From the NCBI GenBank assembly GCA_050018415.1, contig JBEKAB010000004.1, forward strand, positions 1-64,000: a stretch of DNA of 64,000 bases. Reading direction: 5' to 3'. This stretch comes from UBA1161 sp002311745 (GTDB lineage: Bacteria > Planctomycetota > Phycisphaerae > Tepidisphaerales > Tepidisphaeraceae). Made by a program: the position numbers and the translations under genes. Below, piece after piece: positions 51,251 to 59,588 of the stretch (position 1 is its first letter; every line of letters begins with the position of its first letter). The notes beneath the pieces are model-generated. The model was not told the DNA's origin. It did not search any database and worked only from the letters and a program-made list of their open reading frames with translations.

Positions 51251-52911
51251 CACGACTCCCTTGATCCGGCGCACCATCGCCGCCACATCTGGCGATACGC
51301 CGATTCGACCCTGGTCGCAAATCGCTTGGCATCCATCAGGATCGAGCCTTCCATCTGCCGGCGCAGCGTTGAGCGCAAATGGGCCAAGCGGGGGGCGTCG
51401 CTCGCCAGTTGCGCCGCCAGATCGACGAATGAATCCTGGGCGTCGGCGATCAATTCCGGCAGGCCGACGGCGCGAAGCAGGCTCGCTCCCGCCCGCCCGC
51501 AGGCGGCTTGGCCGCAGAGCGTGACCACGGGCACCCCCATCCACAGCGCATCGCACGTTGTCGTGATCCCGTTGTAGGGAAGCGGGTCCAAGCCGATGTC
51601 GATGCGGTCGTAGAGACGCAGGTACTGACCGCGCGGCTGATACGCCGCGAAATCCAGGCGGTCCGCATCGACGCCGTGTTGCGCAAAAAACCGGCGCGTG
51701 CGCTCTTGTTGCTCCTCGGAGCCGACCAGAAGCAGCAGATGCGCATCCGGCACGGCTTGCACGATGCGCAGCCACAACTCCAGCGTGGGCTGATTGAGCT
51801 TGCACGGGTTGTTCAGCGAGGCGAAGCAAATCGGCCGGCCGGCCCGCGGCGCCGCCGGCGGATCATCCCCCAGCGGGTGGTAGCAGCACCAGCAGTCGTC
51901 CAGGCGGATCGATTCCTCCGCGTACAACTCGTCGTGCCATCCCGGCGGGTCCAGGTGGGCATCGGTCAGCCGGCAATCCATCGTGGTCAATCCCGTGCCG
52001 CCGGGATAGGCCAACCACGTCACCTGAACCGGCGCCGGCTTGCGCGCAAACGTCAGCAGATGGTTGAAGCCCATGTGCATGGTCAGGTCCACCAGGATGT
52101 CCATGCCATCCTCGCGGATTTTCCGGGCTAGCGCCTCATCCGGCATTCCCGGCACGTCATGCCACACGTCCGCGGCGGATTTCAACCAGCCGGTGACCCT
52201 GTCCGGGCGCCTGACGCTGCTGTAGCAGTGAATCTCGAAACCCGAGCGATCGTGCGCTTGCAACAGCGGCAAAACAAAAAACGCCTCGGCCTGAGCGCAG
52301 AAATTCGGCGAAACATAGCCGACCCGCAGCCGCCGATCCGGCGCCGGGTCATTCTCGTGCGGCCGGATCGCGCCCGCCAAAGGCTGCCCATGCCGCTGAT
52401 TCCACTGGCTCAGCTCCTCGGCAATGGTCTGGGCGCTGTAAGCGGGATCAAAATGCACCTTGTAGCAGAGGCTGCTGTGAATCATGGCATCCGCCCCATC
52501 CAGCTCGACGGCCTGGCGCGTGCACCCGATGGCCTGGTCGATCAGCCCGACGCTCTTGAGGGCGTTGCCCAGATTATTCAGCACGGCCGCGCTTCGCGGC
52601 TGGATCGCCAGCGCCTGGCGATAGGCGGCAATGGCCTGGTCGGGCTTTCCCGCCGCCGCCAGCACAAGCCCCAGATCGGCAAAGCACGCCGCGCTGGACG
52701 GATGGAGCGACGCGGCCTTGCCGATCAGTTCCGCCGCCGCGGCCAAATCGTCCACGGCGTAGGCGATTTTTCCCAGGAGATGCAGCGCATCCGGCTGATT
52801 TTGATCCAGCGCCAGGATCCGCCGGCAGATCTCATCCGCCTGGCGCAGTCGCCCCGCGTTGAAATGCTCGTCGGCCAGCGCTAGCTGCGGCTGCGCCATC
52901 GCATCGAGCAT
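51250..52911 (-). CDS. TPR protein with O-GlcNAc-transferase-like (SPINDLY-type) domain
   Basis: 553 residues from ATG 52911. TPR repeats in residues 10-150 (RQADEICRRILALDQNQPDA, then others), followed by a GT41-like domain: RVGYVSPNF, PVQVTWLAYPGGTGL, DPLPYNGITTTCDALWMGVP, GRAGASLLRAVGLPELIA. In OGT the base-like His of the GYVS-DFxxHP loop is important; here the corresponding residue is Gln207 (FCAQAEAFF). It may still transfer sugar as related planctomycete proteins are plentiful, or be a binding protein. Overlaps the methyltransferase by one base. Confidence 0.85.
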   Translation of the reverse strand: MLDAMAQPQLALADEHFNAGRLRQADEICRRILALDQNQPDALHLLGKIAYAVDDLAAAAELIGKAASLHPSSAACFADLGLVLAAAGKPDQAIAAYRQALAIQPRSAAVLNNLGNALKSVGLIDQAIGCTRQAVELDGADAMIHSSLCYKVHFDPAYSAQTIAEELSQWNQRHGQPLAGAIRPHENDPAPDRRLRVGYVSPNFCAQAEAFFVLPLLQAHDRSGFEIHCYSSVRRPDRVTGWLKSAADVWHDVPGMPDEALARKIREDGMDILVDLTMHMGFNHLLTFARKPAPVQVTWLAYPGGTGLTTMDCRLTDAHLDPPGWHDELYAEESIRLDDCWCCYHPLGDDPPAAPRAGRPICFASLNNPCKLNQPTLELWLRIVQAVPDAHLLLLVGSEEQQERTRRFFAQHGVDADRLDFAAYQPRGQYLRLYDRIDIGLDPLPYNGITTTCDALWMGVPVVTLCGQAACGRAGASLLRAVGLPELIADAQDSFVDLAAQLASDAPRLAHLRSTLRRQMEGSILMDAKRFATRVESAYRQMWRRWCAGSRES

Positions 52912-52949
52912 AGCTCCGGCGGCCGCTTGGCGGTAGATGACACCAGCGC

Positions 52950-54626
52950 TCAGGTTCCGGGGACGGGGTGTCCGCTGGCCTCCGCTTCGAAATCCTCGAT
53001 GGCGGCAAGCGCTTCGGTCGGCGTTTGGGCCGTGCGCAGGGCGCTGCGCAGATCGCGGCTTTGCAGGGCCCGCCCGGCCTTGGCCAATAGTTGAAGATGC
53101 ACGTTGGCCCCGGCCGTCGGCGAAAGCAGGAGGAACACCGCCTCGATGGGTTTATCCGTGGGCGCGTCCAGCACGCCCCCGTGCGTCAGGCCCAACGCCA
53201 CCTGCGGTTCTTTGAGCTCCTCGAATCGCGCGTGCGGCAGGGCGACCCCTTCGTTCAAGAACGTCGAGCCTTGCTCCTCGCGCTGGGCCAATTTGCCGAT
53301 CACCTGCTCGCCCTGGAGCCCGCTGACCTCCCGGGTGATGGTCTCGACCAGGCGGCGGCGCAGGTCCTGTTTCATGACGGGGTCTTCGCAAATGATGATG
53401 CGTTGCGGCGAGAGCAGCCGGCTGAGCGTTCCCGGCCGCGCCGCCGCGGGCGCTTGCGGTTCCGCGAATTCGCCGGCCGCGCGCTGGTCGCTTTCAGCAT
53501 CCACCACGACGATCGAAACCCCGCGGGCCCGGTGGACCAGTTCCTCGGCGACGCTTCTTCGCCCAAGCAGCCGCTTCCACCACGGCATCGTCCCCGGGCG
53601 CCCGATCACGATCTGGCCGACACGGTATTCACGCGCGAAGCGCAAGATCGTGTCGACGATGTCCTGGCCCTTGAAGGTGAAGACCATCGCCCCCAGTTGA
53701 TTGGCCAGCGTCAGTGTGTCCGACAGCAGCCGCTGCGTCGTCGCGTCGATGACCGTGGGTTCCTCGCGCGGCGTCTGGACGTAGACCGCGTACCAGTTGC
53801 GGTTCAGCCTCCCCGCCAGACGCGAGGCAATCCGCAGCAGCCGCGCGCTGTTGGGACCCTGCGACGACAGGCACACCATGATCTGATCCGGCGCCGCCTT
53901 GGTCGTGGGGCCGTCGCCCTCGTGCGCGGTTTCGCGCCGCTTGAAATCAAGCTGCGACGCCAATTCCCGCAACGTCAGCTCGCGCAGATGCTCGAGGTTG
54001 GAATCGGTGAAAAAATTCTCCAGCGACGCCTGCACGCGTTCCACGGGATAGATCTTCCCCTCGTGCAGGCGCTTTTGCAGGTCCTCGGCCGAGAGGTCGA
54101 TGTTGACGACCTGATCGGCCTCGGCCAGCACCGAATCGGGAATGCGCTCGCGGACCTTGACGCCGATCAGTTGCTCGACCGTGTTGTACAGGCTTTCCAG
54201 ATGTTGAATGTTCAGGGTGGAGATGACGTGGATGCCGGCGGCCAGGATGTCCTGCACGTCCTGGTAGCGTTTGACGTTGCGGCTGCCGGGGACGTTGGTG
54301 TGGGCCAGTTCATCCACCAGGGCCACCTGAGGCCGGCGATTGATCACCGCATCCACGTCCATCTCTTCGACGACGATGCCGTGATATTCCATTTTTCGGC
54401 GCGGCACCACCTCCAGCCCCTCCAGCAGCTTGGCGGTGTCGGCCCGGCCATGCGTCTCGACCAGGCCGACCACCACGTCGATGCCCTCTTTCTTGAGGCG
54501 ATGGGCCTCCAGGAGCATCTGATAGGTCTTGCCCACGCCCGGGCCGTAACCGAGGTACAGCTTCAGCCGCCCACGCTGCGAGCGGCGAATCATCTGCAAA
54601 AACGCTTGTGCTCGGTCCTCAGGCAC
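52950..54626 (-). CDS. KdpD sensory module (KdpD-USP) fused to PTS EIIA domain, no kinase
   Basis: 558 residues from GTG 54626. Residues 18-230: KdpD N-terminal domain with Walker A GYGPGVGKT (26-34), HGRADTAKLLEGL, VALVDELAHTN and the KdpD hallmark GIHVISTLNIQHLESLYN. Residues about 245-375: universal stress protein-like domain. Residues about 405-545: PTS EIIA-2 (Ntr type), with phospho-accepting His465 in GVALPHARFEELKEP. The histidine kinase half of KdpD and its four membrane helices are absent; a separate kinase is encoded at 62290. In E. coli free PtsN binds KdpD, so this fusion joins known partners. Last gene of the kdp run, 66 bases after kdpA2. Confidence 0.92.
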   Translation of the reverse strand: MPEDRAQAFLQMIRRSQRGRLKLYLGYGPGVGKTYQMLLEAHRLKKEGIDVVVGLVETHGRADTAKLLEGLEVVPRRKMEYHGIVVEEMDVDAVINRRPQVALVDELAHTNVPGSRNVKRYQDVQDILAAGIHVISTLNIQHLESLYNTVEQLIGVKVRERIPDSVLAEADQVVNIDLSAEDLQKRLHEGKIYPVERVQASLENFFTDSNLEHLRELTLRELASQLDFKRRETAHEGDGPTTKAAPDQIMVCLSSQGPNSARLLRIASRLAGRLNRNWYAVYVQTPREEPTVIDATTQRLLSDTLTLANQLGAMVFTFKGQDIVDTILRFAREYRVGQIVIGRPGTMPWWKRLLGRRSVAEELVHRARGVSIVVVDAESDQRAAGEFAEPQAPAAARPGTLSRLLSPQRIIICEDPVMKQDLRRRLVETITREVSGLQGEQVIGKLAQREEQGSTFLNEGVALPHARFEELKEPQVALGLTHGGVLDAPTDKPIEAVFLLLSPTAGANVHLQLLAKAGRALQSRDLRSALRTAQTPTEALAAIEDFEAEASGHPVPGT

Positions 54627-54692
54627 AGCCTCGAAGCCACCTCTATTGCGTCAGACCCATCGCTGCATCACCGCAACCCCGTGAATTTTATC

Positions 54693-56465
54693 TCAAAACA
54701 TCAACTTGGACGAATGCATCATGAAGTGTTCGACGATTGGTCCAAGCGCCAGAGCCGGGAAGAACGTCAACGCGCCGACGATAAGAACAACGCAAACCAG
54801 CAGAACGACAAACGTCGTGCCCGTGACGGGAAAGCTTCCGGCGGTCTGCGCCATCGGGTGCTTCGTAACCAGCCGTCCCGCCAAGGCGATCACGGGAATC
54901 ATCATGATGTACCGCCCGACAAGGATCACAATGCCCAGCAGGGTGTCGTACCAGGGGACGTTGGCATTCAGGCCGGCAAACGCCGAGCCGTTGTTGCCCG
55001 ACCCTTCGCTGAAGCAGTAGAGGACCTCGCTGAGCCCGTGCGGACCGCCGTTGTTCATGGAATTGGTCCCCCACTGAGTGACCACCGCCGCAGCCGTCGG
55101 CACCAGCACCGCAAATGCCGTCGTCAGCACCACCAGCGACGCCAGTTTCACATCCGATGCTTCGATCTTCTTGCCCAGGTACTCCGGCGTGCGGCCCACC
55201 ATCAACCCCGCGATGAAAATCGCGACGAAGACGAAGACGAGCATCGTATACAGGCCCGATCCCACGCCGCCGAACACCACCTCGCCCAGTTCGATGTTGA
55301 GCAAAGGAACAAAGCCGGCCATCGGCGTAAACGAGTCGTGCATCGAGATCACCGCGCCACAACCCGTGCTGGTTGTCATGCTGCAATACAGGGCGGAATT
55401 GAACGGGCCAAAGCGGGTTTCCTTCCCCTCCATATTGTTGTTGCTTGCCGTGCCGACCCCGCCGATGCCGAGTTCGGCCAGCCGATCATTGCCACGAACC
55501 TCGAACCCGACGCAGGTGAGAATCCCGCCGACGAGCATCACGAACATGGCCAGCCACACGGCCCAGCCGTGGGCCTTGTTTTTCACCATCAGTCCCAGGT
55601 AGTAGCACAAACCCGCCGGGATCGAGATGAACGACATGATCTGGATGTAATTCGTGAGGGGCGTGGTGTTCTCGAAGGGGTGGGACGCGTTCGCATTGAA
55701 ATACCCGCCGCCGTTGGTGCCCAGCATCTTCACGGACATCATCGAGGCGACCGGGCCCTGGATGATCGCCTGTGTGTTGGGACTTCCGGCAGCGGCGCCG
55801 CTCTGATCGAGCACCTGAATCGTGCTGGTCGGCCGGAAGTTCATGATCGAGCCCTGCGACACCAGGAACAGAGCGTAGACGATGCAGATCGGCAGAATCA
55901 GATAGAGGATCATTCGCACCATGTCACGCCAGAAGTTCCCGATGGTGCTGCCGCGATCACCGGCAATCCCGCGCACCAGGACGGCAGCCACGATGACGCC
56001 CACGGACATCGAGAAGAAGTGGTGCATGACCAGCGCCACCATCTGCGAGAAATAGGACATCGTGTTCTCGCCCGAGTAGCTTTGCCAGTTGGTATTGGTC
56101 ACGAAGCTCGCCGCCACGTTGAACGCCAGGTGGGGAACCAGCGGCGTCTTATTGGAAAGCGCATCCACGTATTGATGCCAGGGCAAATGACCTTGCAACC
56201 TCAACATCGCATAGGTCGCCAGCATCGTCACCAGGCTGAAGACAAGCAGCGCGCAGGCATATTGCCACCAAGTCTGCTCGATCTTCGTCTGGCGGCCAAA
56301 AATGCGATAAAGCAATCGCTCGATCGGCCCAAGCACCGGATCAAGGATCGTTCCGCCCGATCGGTCGGGTTCGAGAACGTGGTAGAGGTAGATCCCCATC
56401 GGCTTGGTGATCAGCACGATGCCGCCAAGGATGAACAGCAATTGCAACCATGTGAGCGGAGTCAT
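54693..56465 (-). CDS. kdpA: second KdpA, potassium channel-like subunit
   Basis: 590 residues from ATG 56465 (AGGAAGGA upstream). Complete KdpA: all four selectivity-filter regions are intact: TNTNWQSYSGENTMSYFSQM, GTNGGGYFNANASHPFEN, STGCGAVISMHDSFTP, SGNNGSAFAGLN. Ends in the usual ALGPIVEHFMMH. It differs from the first copy (59589-61352) throughout; in the third filter region TTSTGCGAVI replaces TTDASCGAVN. No second kdpB accompanies it, so it must share KdpB and KdpC or act alone. Sits after kdpC, before the KdpD-EIIA gene. Confidence 0.96.
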   Translation of the reverse strand: MTPLTWLQLLFILGGIVLITKPMGIYLYHVLEPDRSGGTILDPVLGPIERLLYRIFGRQTKIEQTWWQYACALLVFSLVTMLATYAMLRLQGHLPWHQYVDALSNKTPLVPHLAFNVAASFVTNTNWQSYSGENTMSYFSQMVALVMHHFFSMSVGVIVAAVLVRGIAGDRGSTIGNFWRDMVRMILYLILPICIVYALFLVSQGSIMNFRPTSTIQVLDQSGAAAGSPNTQAIIQGPVASMMSVKMLGTNGGGYFNANASHPFENTTPLTNYIQIMSFISIPAGLCYYLGLMVKNKAHGWAVWLAMFVMLVGGILTCVGFEVRGNDRLAELGIGGVGTASNNNMEGKETRFGPFNSALYCSMTTSTGCGAVISMHDSFTPMAGFVPLLNIELGEVVFGGVGSGLYTMLVFVFVAIFIAGLMVGRTPEYLGKKIEASDVKLASLVVLTTAFAVLVPTAAAVVTQWGTNSMNNGGPHGLSEVLYCFSEGSGNNGSAFAGLNANVPWYDTLLGIVILVGRYIMMIPVIALAGRLVTKHPMAQTAGSFPVTGTTFVVLLVCVVLIVGALTFFPALALGPIVEHFMMHSSKLMF

Positions 56466-56565
56466 AGGCAGCTATCCTTCCTGGGAGCTTGGTCGGCGTT
56501 TCATGGGTGTCGGCGGTCGGGCCGCGGGGTGTGGCAATGTCCCCCGCGGCCCTCAAGAGAGTGTG

Positions 56566-57405
56566 TCATTTTTGGTTGTCCAGCGCGACGTTGAGTTTCA
56601 ACACATTCACACCGGGATCGCCCAATATTCCCAGGCTGGGTCCATCGGTGTATTGGTCGATGAGCGCCTTGACCTTATCCGCCGAAATCCTCCGCGCATC
56701 CGCCACCCGCTTGGCCTGTAGCTGTGCATTGGCGACACTGATGTGCGGGTCCAGGCCGGAAGAAGAAGCGGTGACGGCGTCCGGCGGGATCGCCGTCGAA
56801 AAGTCGCCCGCAATTACAACCATCCTGTCGGGCGTATCGCTCGGAGGATGCGGAAACGCATCAACCAATGCGACGTCATTTAGGTTTCCCTGCGCGTCCT
56901 GGAACTTGGACAGCGGTATCTCGCTCTTTGGTCCGGTTGCGTCGCTCCTGGCGGTATACAGCTTGAACGAGATTCCATTGTCCACCGCGTAATGGATCGT
57001 GCGGAGGCGGATGCCGTCGAACGCGACCGATTCCGGCTGTGTAGTCGGCTGCGTTGTGGCGGCATTGGTCGCGCCGTTGATCAATTTGTCACTGAGCGGC
57101 CCATAATTGGTGCCGCCGCTGGCCGTCGGGTCGTAGCCGTTGCCGGCCGCCGACGGGCGGGGATGAAAATACTTGGCGTCGCTGAACGGCTGGCCGAGCA
57201 GCGCCGAACCGACGGCCTCGGAGTCGTTGTCCGTCGGCGTTCCATCTTTTTTAATCAATGAGCCGTTCGCCTGGTGGTGGAACAGCGCTTGCGCCAATCC
57301 CCACACGATCACCGGGTAGATACCCGAGACGATCACTCCCAGCACGATCGTGGCGACAATGGAAACTCGCAAATGGCTCAGCATTTCCAACGTGAATCGC
57401 TTCAT
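56566..57405 (-). CDS. kdpC: KdpC subunit of potassium-transporting ATPase
   Basis: 279 residues, starting MKRFTLEMLSHLRVS with the single N-terminal membrane helix (VATIVLGVIVSGIYPVIVWG). Conserved blocks GSALLGQPFSDAKYFHPRPSAAG, then DPHISVANAQLQAKRVADARR and the end NVLKLNVAL. It is about 80-90 residues longer than typical KdpC, mainly through an insertion between about residues 110 and 200 rich in Thr/Gln/Pro (TTQPTTQPE) and charged segments. KdpC stabilises the KdpA-KdpB complex. It lies 43 bases after kdpB; the gap contains a perfect palindrome. Confidence 0.95.
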   Translation of the reverse strand: MKRFTLEMLSHLRVSIVATIVLGVIVSGIYPVIVWGLAQALFHHQANGSLIKKDGTPTDNDSEAVGSALLGQPFSDAKYFHPRPSAAGNGYDPTASGGTNYGPLSDKLINGATNAATTQPTTQPESVAFDGIRLRTIHYAVDNGISFKLYTARSDATGPKSEIPLSKFQDAQGNLNDVALVDAFPHPPSDTPDRMVVIAGDFSTAIPPDAVTASSSGLDPHISVANAQLQAKRVADARRISADKVKALIDQYTDGPSLGILGDPGVNVLKLNVALDNQK

Positions 57406-57426
57406 AAGTTCTTCTCCGAGGCTCGA

Positions 57427-57450
57427 AGCCCCGCATGTACATGCGGGGCT
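57427..57450. repeat. 24-base perfect palindrome at the kdpB-kdpC junction
   Basis: AGCCCCGCATGT followed directly by its reverse complement ACATGCGGGGCT. It overlaps the kdpB stop codon (57449-57451). In RNA it would form a 12-base-pair stem with no loop, or a smaller hairpin. It could adjust the relative yield of KdpB and KdpC or be a dispersed REP-type element. Confidence 0.75.
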
Positions 57451-59566
57451 ACACCACGTGCAACACGTTCACCAAAAGGTCGATCAGCTTGATCCCGATG
57501 AACGGAATGATGATTCCGCCCAGACCGTAGATGATCAGGTTCCGCTGCAAAATCGCCTTGGCGCCCAGCGGGCGGAACTTCACGCCCTTCAACGCCAGCG
57601 GGATCAGGGCGACGATGATCACCGCGTTGAAGATCACCGCGCTGAGGATCGCGCTGTAGGGCGATTGCAGCTTCATGACGTTCAGCGGCGCGATCACGGG
57701 GAACGTCGCCACCAGCATGGCCGGGATGATGGCAAAATACTTGGCCACGTCGTTGGCGATGCTGAAGGTGGTCAGCGCCCCGCGGGTCATGAGCATCTGT
57801 TTTCCGATTTCCACGACCTCGATGAGCTTGGTCGGGTTGGAATCCAGATCGACCATGTTTCCGGCTTCTTTGGCGGCCTGCGTGCCGGTGTTCATGGCGA
57901 CGCCGACGTCCGCCTGGGCCAGCGCCGGGGCATCGTTGGTCCCATCGCCGGTCATGGCCACCAGGTGCCCGGCCGCCTGCTCCCGACGCAGCAGCGCCAG
58001 CTTGTCCTCGGGCTTGGCCTGGGCCAGGAAATCATCCACGCCCGCCTCCTGGGCGATGGCCTTGGCGGTCAGCGGGTTGTCGCCGGTGATCATGACCGTC
58101 TTGATTCCCATCGCCCGGAAACGCTTGAAGCGGTCGGGCAATCCGCCCTTGACGATGTCCTTGAGATAGATCACGCCCAGCACCTTGTTCGTGTTGGCCA
58201 CGACCAGCGGCGTGCCGCCGGACCGCGAGATTCTGTCGATGACCTGCTCGACCTGCGGTGCGAAGGGACTGCCGACGAACCCCTGGATCGCGTCGGCGGC
58301 GCCTTTGCGAATCCGCTGACCGTTGAGGTTTACGCCGCTCATCCGCGTCGTGGCCGTGAAGGGCACGAACTCGGCATGCGGCAACTCGTGGATCTCGCGG
58401 CCGCGGATGCCGTACTTTTCCTTGGCCAGCACCACGATGCTGCGCCCCTCGGGCGTTTCATCGGCCAGCGATGAAAGCTGGGCGGCATCCGCCAATTCCC
58501 GCTCATCCACGCCCGGCGCCGGGAGGAACGCCGTGGCTTGCCGGTTGCCCAGCGTGATCGTGCCGGTCTTGTCCAAGAGCAGCACGTCCACGTCGCCCGC
58601 GGCTTCCACCGCCTTGCCGCTCATGGCCAGCACATTGTGCTGCACCATGCGGTCAATCCCCGCGATGCCGATGGCGCTGAGCAATCCGCCGATCGTCGTG
58701 GGGATCAGGCACACCAACAGCGACACCAGCACCGTCACCGACGATGCGGACAATAGGTGCGCCTTGGCGTCATCGGGCACGTACGTCGCGGTGTAGATGA
58801 CGTACGGCTTGAGCGTCACGATCACCACCAAAAAGATGATCGTCAGCGCCGAGAGCAGAATGTTCAGCGCGATTTCGTTGGGGGTCTTTTGCCGCTTGGC
58901 GCCTTCGATCAGGCTGATCATGCGGTCCATGAACGACTCGCCGGGATTGGCGGTGACGCGCACCTTGATCTGGTCGGTCAGCACCGTGGTGCCGCCGGTG
59001 ACCGCCGAGCGGTCGCCGCCGGCCTCGCGGATGACCGGCGCCGATTCACCCGTGATCGCCGACTCGTTGACCATTGCCGCCCCTTCGATGATCTCGCCGT
59101 CCGCGGGGATCAGCTCGCCAGCGCTGACCACGAACAGGTCGCCCTTGCGGAACTGTTCGGAGGGGATGTTCCGCGTCGAGCCGTCCGGCATCAGCTTGCG
59201 GCCGGTGGTCTTGGTGCGGCTCTTGCGCAGCGCATCCGCCTGTGCTTTGCCGCGGCCTTCGGCCATCGCCTCGGCGAAGTTGGCGAAGAGCACCGTGAAC
59301 CATAGCCAGATGGCTATTTGCAGCACGAAGCCGAACGGTTCGCCGTGCGCCTTGGCGAAAAACATTTCGACGGTCGTCACCACCGCGCCCACTTCGGTCA
59401 CGAACATGACCGGGTTCTTCACCATGTGAAGCGGGTTAAGCTTCTTGATGCTCTCTCCGATCGCGGGGATGACGATCTCGGGATCGAACAGCGACCGCTT
59501 GCGCGCACTAAGCGCTGCTTCGCTCCGGGGTGCGTGGTGCGGGGGTTGAACCGTCTTAGTAGTCAT
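57449..59566 (-). CDS. kdpB: KdpB, catalytic P-type ATPase subunit
   Basis: 705 residues from ATG 59566. P-type ATPase motifs: TGES at 172-175, phosphorylated Asp332 in DKTGTITLGN, KGAADAIQG nucleotide site, MITGDNPLTAKAIA, and the hinge GDGTNDAPALAQADVGVAMN. Length and sequence are normal for KdpB. N-terminal 30 residues are variable. Hydrolyses ATP to pump K+ through KdpA at the inner membrane when K+ is scarce. Kept tightly with kdpA upstream (22 bases). Confidence 0.97.
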   Translation of the reverse strand: MTTKTVQPPHHAPRSEAALSARKRSLFDPEIVIPAIGESIKKLNPLHMVKNPVMFVTEVGAVVTTVEMFFAKAHGEPFGFVLQIAIWLWFTVLFANFAEAMAEGRGKAQADALRKSRTKTTGRKLMPDGSTRNIPSEQFRKGDLFVVSAGELIPADGEIIEGAAMVNESAITGESAPVIREAGGDRSAVTGGTTVLTDQIKVRVTANPGESFMDRMISLIEGAKRQKTPNEIALNILLSALTIIFLVVIVTLKPYVIYTATYVPDDAKAHLLSASSVTVLVSLLVCLIPTTIGGLLSAIGIAGIDRMVQHNVLAMSGKAVEAAGDVDVLLLDKTGTITLGNRQATAFLPAPGVDERELADAAQLSSLADETPEGRSIVVLAKEKYGIRGREIHELPHAEFVPFTATTRMSGVNLNGQRIRKGAADAIQGFVGSPFAPQVEQVIDRISRSGGTPLVVANTNKVLGVIYLKDIVKGGLPDRFKRFRAMGIKTVMITGDNPLTAKAIAQEAGVDDFLAQAKPEDKLALLRREQAAGHLVAMTGDGTNDAPALAQADVGVAMNTGTQAAKEAGNMVDLDSNPTKLIEVVEIGKQMLMTRGALTTFSIANDVAKYFAIIPAMLVATFPVIAPLNVMKLQSPYSAILSAVIFNAVIIVALIPLALKGVKFRPLGAKAILQRNLIIYGLGGIIIPFIGIKLIDLLVNVLHVV

Positions 59567-59588
59567 AAATCTCCTTCGAAGCGCGGCA

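Noticed and set aside
53091..56594. A 1167-codon plus-strand open frame
   Set aside because: Antisense of the KdpD-EIIA and kdpA2 genes in high-GC DNA; translation is His/Arg/Gln-rich without domains.
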